Of a stretch of DNA of 64,000 nt, positions 40,440-50,600 are shown one piece after another. Source of the stretch: Apteryx mantelli. Its lineage: Eukaryota; Chordata; Aves; Apterygiformes; Apterygidae. The stretch covers positions 2,306,001-2,370,000 of the forward strand of contig NC_089990.1 in NCBI RefSeq assembly GCF_036417845.1, read 5' to 3'. The translations under genes and the position numbers were made by a program. Numbering within the stretch: position 1 is the stretch's first letter; every line of letters starts with the position of its first letter. The notes beneath the pieces were generated by a model, which was not told the DNA's origin, did not search any database, and worked only from the letters and a program-made list of their open reading frames with translations.

Positions 40440-41170
40440 CGGGAAACGTTTGAGGAGCCGCCGCTGCTTGGCATCGCTGGCAGCGAGCTCCAGCAAGCGT
40501 AATCCGAGTTGCCTGTTTATTAAGTGCAAGCGAAATAACGAGCAAGGCTCAAGCGAGCGCTATAAAAAGCCGCTGGGATGCTTGACCCCTCTGGAAAGAG
40601 GAGGTGGCGCCGGGTCAAACGGAGCGAGGGCCAGCCAAGGCTCCGACATGGCAACGGAGGGGCCCGCACGGCCGGCGAGGAGGCGAGGGCAGCAGCTTTG
40701 GGAACGTTTCGGGACAGCTCCAAGAGGAGCCCGCGGAGCCGGCATGGCCCGGAAAGGGGGCAGCCCGCTGCGCTCCGCGCCGTCTCCCGGGGCGGCGGGA
40801 AGTGGCGAGGCCGAAGGCGCGGGAGCCCCGCGGGGCGCGCGAGCCCGGCGGCACCTTGCAGCGGCTCGTGATGTCACGCAGGTCGCTCCGCACATGTAAA
40901 CACGGCCGCTGCGGTGCCGCGCGAGACGTCGCACTTCCTCCTCGAGCGGCGCGCTCGCCGCTGGCTGGATTCCTGCCTGGGAAGGTAAGGCTGCTTTTAA
41001 GCTCTCTCTCCACGGTTTAGCACTAGCCTTAAGGAGCCTCCGCGCTTTCCTACGGCAGCGCTGCCTTTCCGGAGCTTTTTCTTTGGGGTCGGCTCCTGCC
41101 GGGAGCAGGTTAGTGGCACGTTGAGTCTTGCAGAAGCAAGGGGGCTCCTCGGGCGCCAATCCTCCGTTTG
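40440..41170 (+). promoter_or_regulatory. CpG island with TATA box and strong donor: candidate 5' exon of P2RY10
   Basis: CpG-dense DNA containing TATAAAAAG at 40561-40569, a CRE-like TGATGTCAC near 40869, an ETS-type CACTTCCTC near 40931, and an excellent donor AAG|GTAAGG with GT at 40985. That arrangement fits a non-coding first exon (about 40.59-40.98 kb) spliced to the acceptor at 46,482. Human P2RY10 has untranslated upstream exons, but I have no sequence proof that these two sites are joined. Open frames of up to 249 codons on the minus strand here are GC-composition artefacts. Confidence 0.45.
40561..40569 (+). promoter_or_regulatory. TATA box in CpG island
   Basis: TATAAAAAG in a GC-rich context (GAGCGC before, CCGCTGGG after), on the same strand as the downstream receptors. 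It would place a start site near 40,590. Confidence 0.45.
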
Positions 41171-44100
41171 AACACACGGAGGAGTTAAAACAGCGGCGGC
41201 ATGAAGCTACCGTTACTAGAGAAAGTACAGTTTTATAGCACGGGCGATAAAGGGTTCCCTGCCTGGTCTCAGATGTCTTTGCTAGGCACAGTTTTCTTCT
41301 TTTGCCCAATTACTCAACAAGTACCTTCTAGTTTCAAATTGTATTTGACAGTGAGGGAATTGTTGCAAATCCGTTCCTTCTGGCAGTAATTTATACCGAA
41401 AAAAAAAAAAAATCTACGTGCTGCATTGTGCAATCCACCCTGCTCAGACTGAATCGCACCAGCGGCACATGAGTCCTTGCTGGAGTCGGGGGGATGCAGC
41501 AGGACAGAATTAGAGGCAGTTGGACGTATTCTCATTCTCAAGAGCTCTGGGGCGGTTCCAGTTCATAACTCAGGCTGCAGTCTCCAGCGCAGATTGAGAT
41601 TTACCGCGATTCTTTGGCTGACACTTTTAGACCACACTTTGCAAAGGACGGCTTACTGCCGAGGCTGAAACCACCCCGAGCTGCCCCTCAGCTCCCAGGG
41701 AAGCGTGAGCAATTCGTACCGGCGGCGTTTGGCAGAAACGGATGAGGTTCAAGCTGGGTGGACCCTGAATCTGAAGGGTCACAGAGTAAATCAGCAGTGT
41801 GCTTTGGGGATAGCTTTGCGCCATCAAAACACTGCGAAGGGCGAGTCAGGGTGTGCAGCCTGTCGTGCCTCGGGCTCGTGCAGGGGAGGACTTCAGCAGT
41901 AGGCTGCTGTGTATGAACCGAGAGCGTGATTTTGTTTAAGGGCGTATTTTCTGTTGTCAAGTTGTGTGTGCCTCGGCGAAAGTGCTCAGCCCTTGGCTCC
42001 CGCGCAGACCTCACAAGCCACGGGAATCTTGTCCGCAGGGTGACTCCATGCCCGGGACAGCCCTCGTCCGGCAGAGGGACAGCGCTCGGACCAGGCTGCC
42101 TTCTGCTTGGGCGTGCAGTTTCTTCAGCTGCTAGAGCTGCAGAAGTGAAAATTAGATGAGCATTGCCAAACCAAAACATATTGTTGTTACAGATCAGGCA
42201 ACCCAGAGCTGCTCTTTTTTTTTTTTTGGAAGAAGAAAAACAGAAAAAAAAATACCCTTAACTGTAGAACTTTCCACTTCTGGCTGCAGAGGTTTCATAC
42301 CGAAGTGTGAGTGCAACAGCGTGACACACTCACAGCCGCGCAATGAGGCCAGAGTCTACAGAAAGGCATTTCTGCCTTAATTAAACCAGTTAGTTCGTCT
42401 GCTGATGTACATGACGGAAAGATATAGGACTGAGGAATGGCATTCCTGTACTTCTCAGTCCTATCAAGATGAACATCCTTTTCCTGGAAATGCCATGAAA
42501 TAATAGTTTCCAAACGTGCAGCTACAAGTAATAGCTTGCACACTTAATTCTTTCCTTATTGCAACAACCTCAGAAATACAGACTCTACTTAAAATGTAAA
42601 AAAAACCTAGTTATATACCACTGTGTTTTTTTATTACCTTTTTTTTTTTTTTTGAAATGGCATATTCTGAAAACAATGTTTCAGCAGGAGGCTGGTTTTG
42701 AAGAGCCTTTCACTGTCTCCCTGCACCATGCAAGGGAGTGTGGATAAATCAGACGGGGCATTTCAGCTCTCGACCTTCACTGTACATTGTGCAGCAAATG
42801 TCTTTGCTTCCTTAACAGCTTTGCAGGCGGAAAGTCTAATTTCAGGCAGACATTCAGTAGTATTCCTGCCCGTGCGTCCGCTTCTGCACTCACGCAGGCA
42901 GCAGGGGGACGGGGAGGGATGCGGCTCCAAACCGAGCAAGAAAAGTGGCATGAAGGGCAGATACAGAGCCATTTTATGGTCCCCTGCATAAACCAGCCCT
43001 TGTGCGTATGCCTGGGCGCATTTTAGCTATGGGGATGGTTAAATCTCACTATATTTTTATGCCTTTGCAGCGAAGTCATTCGGTATCAGAAAGCACTGTG
43101 TGCTGATGAGCCAGCAGACTTTACACTCGTATAGATTAACCGTATACGTGGTTTTGCACTGCCAGCCAGGTAATGCTGCGTTTTGTTCTAAATGGCCTGA
43201 GCGCGAAGTCGAAGGAGAGCCCTCCTCGGGCTCCGCGACGCTTTGCCTTGGGCTCATACGCGCCGTTAATCAACCAGAGGCGTTAGATTCACCGCGGGTG
43301 GTGGTGGGAGGACAACCCCGGCGTTTCTGTCTCTTGGGTTTCGTGACCTTCTAGCGCCAAGGGCTCGGGGCAGCCACCGCGGCCACCACGCCGCAGCGCC
43401 TTGGGACGCTCCTTGCTGCAAATGCCAGGAATCGGAGGACTACGCTTGGAGCATTCTTATGTGTCATATATATCAGTTATATAGGCACCCAAGAGCTTTG
43501 CGGTTTGGGCTCGTCTCAGAAGACAGCAAGACAAAGTCCGGAAAAGGCGGTGGTGCCACCTGCATGCTGGGACAGCCCTTGTCCCCTCATCTGCTCCTGT
43601 TAGAGAACTGCCTGAAAGAGGAGGGGAAAGAAGTGAAATCTTGATGAACTCTGACACCTTGTGGACAATTAGCAGAGGGAGACGAGCCGGGGGGAACCTG
43701 TTCCCGCTGCAGCCCAGGCACCGTGCGCACCGCGCGGCTGCACACAGCTTTCTGCCCCAGAAGGCGAAGGCTGAACCACGATACCACGCGTGTGCATGCA
43801 GCATCCTCCTCCTGTTTTAGCAGATATGCCCTGGGCATGTGGGTTTACCCTGAATGCCCCCGTTCGGGGAGGGCAGTGTGCAATCTAGTTGCAATCTCGC
43901 CCCATAATTGTCACATGAGGCGTAAATACAGACTAACTGGATCTGGGGGCATCCATGAGCAAACTGCTATGACTCACTTGAACTCAGACTCACTTAAGAA
44001 CACGGATCCACTGGCCAGTTTTTAAGTAATAATATTCCTCAAAATGGAACATTTTGCAAATGCACCTAACCCTCCATGATTTCAGTGGCCGCCTGGCACT

Positions 44101-46461
44101 CGTGTTTTGCAGACACATAGGTCCGTCAGCCTAACCTGGACAGCCGAGGAAACGCAAACAGCTAATAACTTCGAAAGTGCCTGCTCGATGGCTTCTTGCC
44201 AAGCAGGGATGTCACATGAAGACAGACAGCAACTGGGTGCACCACGCAGAGTTGTCACTGAGGATGGGGACATCAGCCACATGTCAGAGCTGCGGGTGAC
44301 ACAGACGGAAAGGGAGCACAAACTTCCCGCGCTCCAGAAATTCAGTCTCTAGAAACGGGATGCAATGCAAAAGATGACATTTCAGATAGGCAAAGGAGAA
44401 ATATTCCCCCTGAAAAGGAGGAATGCCTGGATGCAAAATTGAGGCTTAGTGGCCAGCTCCCGGACAGCCGGGAACACCCTCCTGCCGCCCCCGCCAAACA
44501 GAGCATCTCACCTGAGCTTGCTCCAAAGCTGCCCCAGGGACGAGGCTTAACGCCAGTGACTTGCAGCCTGGAGCAATTGTCCTAGAGGGATGGAAAGAGC
44601 CTGCGAGGGTTGCTTTGAAACACCCGGCCTCCGTATGCTCCTGTTGTCTCAGTAAAGGAGATGGGCTGGATAGAGTTTCTTGATTATGGCATTTTGTCGA
44701 TGCTTTGGTGCAACTAAAGGACGTAGCCCATTTGCTAAAGCTGATGGTGCTGCAGGAGATAAATCAGCAGGCCTTGCTTTTTGAAGACTAGGAGAAAATG
44801 AAACTTAAGGGAATGGAAGTTTGAAAAGAAAAACAAGAAAGCTGGCAGCAGGGTCTGTTGGCAGCCCCCGCAGGCGCAGTGTTTGGTGGTCCTCCTCACC
44901 ATCCGGGTACGCGAGCCAGCCATTACGGCAGCGCTGAGCTTGGACTGTGTCCTGTGCTAGGACCTGGCCACATCCAGGCATTTCTGGGGCCTGAATTACA
45001 GCCCTTCCATAACAGCCTTCAGTAGAGTCTGTACTAGCTGCCAACTTCAAGTACCACAGTGATTAACCAACTTAAAAAACAGCTATTTGTGTTCTCTGTG
45101 ACTTGAGAACTCTAAACTCTTTGCCTTTTTTTTTTTAATAACATGAAGTAAAAAAAGCATTAGTAACAGGATACGAGTTACTAATATCTACCTACAGAGA
45201 CACTTTTTCTGGCAAATGCCCCTTGTAAGCAATACTTGCAGAAAATGAGTCACAAGCAATGAATCAGTGTCTGCAGAGCCACATGAAATAGGAAGCTGAT
45301 ACTCAGTTTTTTTAACCATTAAATTAGACAAAGGAGGGAATCACTGTACCAAGAATTACGACCCTATGGGGAAATACCCAGTGATACCAAAATCTTCCTG
45401 CCTGTGTTACCCTCCTGAAAAAAGTCCCAGTTAAAAATGCTAGTGAAAGAAAGAAGACCCAACAGTCCAGTCTGCGACATTTAGCCATCTCTATTCATCT
45501 GAATCAAAGGAGAACCAGAAGCTGGAAATATCTCAAAACAAAATTATCTGATGAAGAGACGTGTTAGATGGAGGGTGCTGGGGAGATGAGAAATGGAAGC
45601 CTGTGATCAGATTAGGTCTCTGCCTTTTATTTAAACACAGGTCAGTTCACTTCAGGAGCAGTAACTACATTTACAGTCTTCAAGTCCTTCAAGCCCACTC
45701 CCTGCTCCGCTTTCCCCCGGAAGGGCCACACGGGCTCTCCCCATCATGCAAGGTGAACGGGGTCCGTCAGGTCCGCCAACACTTGACTTGACCCCAAGAC
45801 ACCCATGCAACGCCCAACCAGCAACTTCATGGCAGGTCTGATTCAGTGGCTGCCACCCACATTTTGATCTCTAGCCCATGTGGTCGTTCACACGCAGAAG
45901 CTGGGCTATGGCACATCTGCCTTTAGCTTATTGCTGGAACACCATGTGGCTTATGCCAGCTGCTGTTACCCAGGGACCCAACCATAGGTGGTCCTGAGCT
46001 GCCAGAGGAAGGGCAGCTTCTCCTACCCTTGACGTAGCGGTTTGGCACAGCTTCACCCACGCTTATGTCTTTGAGGCAGCCCCTATTTCAGCTCCTGAAA
46101 CTGGATCGCTTGTTTAAATATATTTAAGGTAGCCTGAAAATTCCCCAGTTCAGTGTGTTGCACTGCCGTGGACTCCCCGTCTGACCTTAAGGGTTGGTCT
46201 CAGCGCGTGAGCTCTCTGCTTGACGGATGGTGACAGGAGCAGAGCCTTTGGTGGGGCACGCGGAGAGCACAGCAAGGGGACTGACAGCGACAGCTCTGGG
46301 AACACTGCGGCGGTGGGAGACCTCTGAGGAGGTAGCTTTGAAGAATAAAGCGAGATGCTTTATACAAAAGACTTTTCCAAACCTCTACTTTCTACTGAAT
46401 AGTCAAATAAGAAATGCAAATGTAAATATAAAAACTATTGCAGTGCCTTTGCCTTTACAGC
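41171..46461. other. Intergenic or intron of P2RY10, no coding exon seen
   Basis: If the candidate first exon is real, this is the P2RY10 intron. It contains scattered CpG-richer patches (43,200-43,450), a hairpin at 42424-42464, and T runs at 42217-42229 and 42640-42654. No open frame shows a domain. Confidence 0.5.
42424..42464. repeat. 11-bp inverted repeat with inner palindrome
   Basis: ATAGGACTGAG (42424-42434) pairs perfectly with CTCAGTCCTAT (42454-42464). Inside lies AGGAATGGCATTCCT, itself nearly palindromic. Too short for a typical microRNA precursor; function unknown. Confidence 0.85.
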
Positions 46462-46482
46462 CTTTGTTTTTATTCCCTACAG
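46462..46482 (+). promoter_or_regulatory. P2RY10: Splice acceptor of P2RY10 coding exon
   Basis: A long pyrimidine tract ending in TTCCCTACAG, with AG at 46481-46482, is followed immediately by the conserved coding exon. The paralogue at 57.4 kb has the matching TCTCCCTACAG, supporting a shared exon boundary. Confidence 0.8.
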
Positions 46483-46484
46483 GA

Positions 46485-47507
46485 ATGACCCACCCACTCT
46501 ATCCTGCGCTGAACGTTTCCAGCAGCCCCGTGATGACGCAGAGCAACCGAACTTGTCCTGATCCCGTGATAACGTTTAAATACAGCCTGTATGCAACCAC
46601 TTACACCATCATATTCGTACCCGGGCTTCTGGCAAACAGCACTGCCTTGTGGGTGTTATGTCGCTTCATCAGCAAGAAGAACAAAGCTGTGATTTTCATG
46701 ATCAATCTGGCCATGGCTGACCTGGCTCACGTCCTCTCCCTGCCGCTGCGGATATACTACTATATTAACCACACATGGCCTTTTGGGAGGTTCCTTTGCT
46801 TACTGTGTTTCTACCTGAAGTACCTCAACATGTACGCGAGCATTTGCTTCCTCACCTGCATCAGCATCCAGCGGTACCTCTTCCTGTACCAGCCGTTCAA
46901 GGCCAAGGACTGGAAGCGGCGGTACGACGCGGCCATCAGCGCCGCGGTGTGGCTCTTCGTCGGGGCGGCTTGCTCTCCGTTTCCCATCATGCGAAACTAC
47001 GGCCTAGCCAACAGCACAAACACCTGCTTTGCAGACCTCGAGGTCCGGCAGATCGACAGCAAGGTGGCCACGGTGCTGATGACAGCGGCGGCGGAGCTCT
47101 TCGGGTTCGTGGGCCCTCTCGTTATTATTTTATTCTGCACTTGGAAAACAAAAGTTTCCCTTCGGGGATTCCAGATACCGCCGCAAAACGGCAACGAGAG
47201 GCAGAAGGCTTTACGGATGGTTTCCATGTGCGCCATCGTGTTCTTCGTGTGTTTTGCACCGTACCACATCAACTTCTTTTTCTACATGATGGTGAAAGAA
47301 AATGTTATTACAGACTGTTTCTTACGTAGCTTCACTCTTTACACTCAACCCTTTTGCTTAAGTCTTGCAAGTCTGGACTGCTGCTTGGATCCAATCCTGT
47401 ATTTCTTTATGAATTCAGAGTTTCAGGATCAGATATCAAGACACAGCAGCATGGTCATCAGGAGCCGGCTCATGAGCAAAGAAAGCGCCTCATCGTTTAA
47501 GGAATGA
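46485..47507 (+). CDS. P2RY10: P2RY10, lysophospholipid-sensing GPCR of lymphoid cells
   Basis: Class A GPCR, 340 residues from this ATG (human recalled as 339). Known in the family as a lysophosphatidylserine-type receptor of lymphocytes. Visible: N-glycosylation sites N10 and N21, TM1 (TIIFVPGLLANSTALWVL), TM2 (MINLAMADLAHVLSLPLR), TM3 ending in Q129-R130-Y131 in place of DRY, ECL2 Cys (NTCFADL), TM6 CFAPYHINF, TM7 D302-P303...Y306, and the P2RY10-specific tail SRLMSKES. The exon begins at 46483, so the ATG at 46485 lies 2 nt inside it. A second in-frame ATG at 46533 (324 aa) sits exactly 50 nt after the acceptor, the same spacing as in the paralogue, and may be the real start. The frame also stays open 86 codons upstream to an ATG at 46227, across the acceptor; I treat that as intron. 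Confidence 0.93.
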   Translation: MTHPLYPALNVSSSPVMTQSNRTCPDPVITFKYSLYATTYTIIFVPGLLANSTALWVLCRFISKKNKAVIFMINLAMADLAHVLSLPLRIYYYINHTWPFGRFLCLLCFYLKYLNMYASICFLTCISIQRYLFLYQPFKAKDWKRRYDAAISAAVWLFVGAACSPFPIMRNYGLANSTNTCFADLEVRQIDSKVATVLMTAAAELFGFVGPLVIILFCTWKTKVSLRGFQIPPQNGNERQKALRMVSMCAIVFFVCFAPYHINFFFYMMVKENVITDCFLRSFTLYTQPFCLSLASLDCCLDPILYFFMNSEFQDQISRHSSMVIRSRLMSKESASSFKE

Positions 47508-47652
47508 AAAGAAGGCTTAAAAGAGTAACTAAGCATTTCATTTGCAATCCGAGACTGTTCTGTGATGTTCATTTACCAACCGTTATGGAAGATCCTGCAA
47601 GTTTGTTTTTTCAGGGGATTTTGTGGCAGTGGAAATCTTTTGATTTACACAA

Positions 47653-47658
47653 AATAAA
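47653..47658 (+). terminator. P2RY10: Polyadenylation signal AATAAA for P2RY10
   Basis: First AATAAA after the stop codon (about 145 bases), in CACAAAATAAAAACTTG. It is followed by the TG-rich CTTGTTTAAG...GTGTTAGTAG. It implies a very short 3' UTR. Confidence 0.7.
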
Positions 47659-47689
47659 AACTTGTTTAAGACCAGCGTGTTAGTAGCCG

Positions 47690-50600
47690 ATGAGTGACCC
47701 AGCTGGCGTGACGGCGCCTGCCGACGTGATGCCCATGCCTGACCTGACCGGACTGCGGAAGTGCAGAAGGGAGCAACAGGGCTTTCGCTGGGAAACAGCG
47801 GAAACGTCCCAGCAGCTTTTTTCTAATTTCCCATCTGTAGTGGTTCTATGACCAAGCCGGAGACAGTCATACACTGACATCCACTGAAGTGTCTTCTCAA
47901 CTGGAAACATGCAGTGCACGCGAGAACCCCAAAATGGCCAATAACCGTCAGCGACTATTTCAGGTCCCTGCGCTCGGGGATGCGGCACATGAAAGGTTCG
48001 CGGCTCCCTTCAGCGCGGCAGCCTCCGTTTGCCGACTTTAGGGACACGCTACGAGTCACAACGCTTGCATTTGTTTCGTTCTCGCCGTATTTCCCCCCTC
48101 CCGGCTCGTTCATCATCTGCCTCCCCTTGCCCAGCTCTGAGCTTGCTCTCCACCGCTGCCGCAGCATCTCCACGCCGCGACTCCGCAGCCGCCCCGGGGC
48201 GCGGGACCGGCCCTTGCTCCCGACGCCTCCCGGCCCCCGCTGCCCGCTCCGCAACGGGACCGCGGGGCTCAGGAGCGCGGGGCGCCGGGAGCCCGTCTGC
48301 TCCGGACTAAGCACCGCTGCGGCTGCATTTAACGCCCCGGCGGCACCGTGCAAGTCCTCGCTCTGCTCTGCGTACGGCTGTCTTAGGCCGAGAGGGGTCT
48401 GTGATGGTTCTACTGCGAAATCCGTCCTCAGCAAAATCCGCTGAAAAATCTTTGGAAAAAGAAAGGCACCCTTGCCGAGATGATTTCACCGATCGAGCAA
48501 TGGCTAATCTCTTCAAGCAAGTTATTCACTGATATTTTTCCCTATCAGCCATTCTCATGATCTTAGCGTTTACCTTCTTATGACTTCATTAACTACGAAT
48601 ATATTAAAAGCAGTCACAAGCTGGGATTCCATTTACCCCTGAAGTGTTTTAAATAAGCCACAGCTTTTAGGCCACATTCACCCAGTTTGTGTAACTTCAA
48701 GGGTTTCAGTGCGCTGATGGCTGGGGATAGCTTTGGCACTGATTTACTCCCTTTGGAAAACCTGTGGCTTTTTAAAAGCATTCTGAGCAACCCTCAGCAA
48801 GCATCGGTGGCAGCACCCCATGTATTGCTGTAAAATACAAGAAATTTCAGAAACACTTGCTGAGTGTAATTGAAATCTAACTACTTAATTCCACTTTGTT
48901 ACATTTTGACTCAACCAAAGATTTTCTGCGTATTAGTTTTACACACAGTGAGGTGGGAAAAAGCAAACAACAGCCAGGTTTAAATAACCATGACGCCAGA
49001 GTTCCTCTAAAAGTTCCTTCTAAAACTGAAGACATACTGTTTCAATAGAATAAGCTACTGCAGTTCTCCCATTTGTAAAAAGACGATTAGGATCTATAGC
49101 ATGATGAACTTAATCTTACACGTATGTAAATGAAAGGACTGAAATGTGCTTATCTGAAGGAAATAGCTTTTAAGAACAGTGTATTCTTGCAAGTTTTTCT
49201 AGTTTTCTAGTGAAAAAACTGCCAAGTAAGTGAACAGTCCACCTCCCATTGAAGTCAATATTTCCACTGGTTTAACTGGGCAGTTTATTATGCCAGTGGT
49301 ATACATACACGTTTACACACTGCAGGTAATCCCTTTAAAACGTGAGCAGAGGTTGATGTTCAGGTATAGTTAAGCACGTATAATGCGATTCTTGCCAACT
49401 TAGCAACCTTCTCACGAGCTAGACGCTGTACAATATCGTCTGTGAATGAGACTGCAGTTTCAATGGCTGTTTTGAGGATTTTTATAGACCTTAATCACCT
49501 AGCATGTGGCTGGGAGCCGCGTACTGTAATTTCCTTCTCAAACAATTCTGCATTTATGGGGTGAAAACAAGTTGAAGACACTGCTATGGTAACTGTGTAG
49601 CTTGTACTACATTTTTCCTTCCAAAAATTAATGCTTAAAAAATAAATGCGTTTTGCCAAATGTAAGCTGAGTTTCATAGTTATCACTTATCTGCAGAGCC
49701 GAATGAGACCAGTTTCTGCATCGCCTAAATCACAGACTGGCCTTCAGGTGATTAAGTGCAGTGACCACTACCAACTTTTGTTATCCTTAAGCAAATTGCT
49801 TCCCTGTCTACAGAGAGGTTTTCACCCCAGTCAAATACGATTTTTTTTTCTGTTTTTGAACTACAACACTTAAGTTGGCTTTAGCCATGTTTTGTGGGCA
49901 GAAAGGTGCCAAAGAGCAGGACAGCTTTTCACCCTTCCTCCGCGGGAATAGGTGTGGTGCTGGAAGAGCTGTCAGTCACAACCCCGGGGCTGCCCGTGTC
50001 CCGGCACGGGGAATGACTGGTTGAAGACGACTGAACGGCGTCACCAGCTCTCCCACCCTGAACGTTGCGTTCTGGGAGGAAAGGCTTTTTGGGGAAATGC
50101 CATGGGGAGTAGGGATAACTTTTAGTGAGACCTGAGGTCCCCGGGCTCATGAGAGCAGTCATTTGGGGAGAAACACGCTCGCTCTTCTTTGTCACTTGTT
50201 CCGAGGCCGCTTTGCTCTTATCAACCCTGATTCCTGGGAAGAATGAGTCAACATGAGTATAACACATCTGGTGGCTCCAGAAGGGTGACATCCCTGTCAC
50301 CACGACAGCATCCCCAAGTACCCTCAGCCTCGACCACTCATGCTGGAGCCCTGGTCTTCCTGCCTCTTCTGCCCTCTGAGCTCCCTTAGACCCACACGAA
50401 ACCAGTCCCTTTTACAGACCACAGTAGAAAGCGGGGGCAAAACCAGTGCATGAGGTGTCCCCCTTCCCCGGGGCTTGCGCTGGGCAGAAAACACTCTGTT
50501 ACGTCCAGGGGCATCACATCCGCCAGCAAAAGGAAACGCGTTCCTCTGCAGGGTCAGCAAATGGTCATCCTATCGTAACCGATATCAGAGCGCTGATAAT

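Noticed and set aside
40560-41309. 249-codon open frame on the minus strand
   Set aside because: Arg/Ala/Pro-rich translation typical of a CpG island read at random. It overlaps three comparable + strand frames and has no family features.
46775-47329. Second open frame (184 codons) inside the P2RY10 exon, with a matching one in the paralogue (57716-58135)
   Set aside because: Both are out-of-frame shadows; their similarity follows from the near-identical converted DNA.
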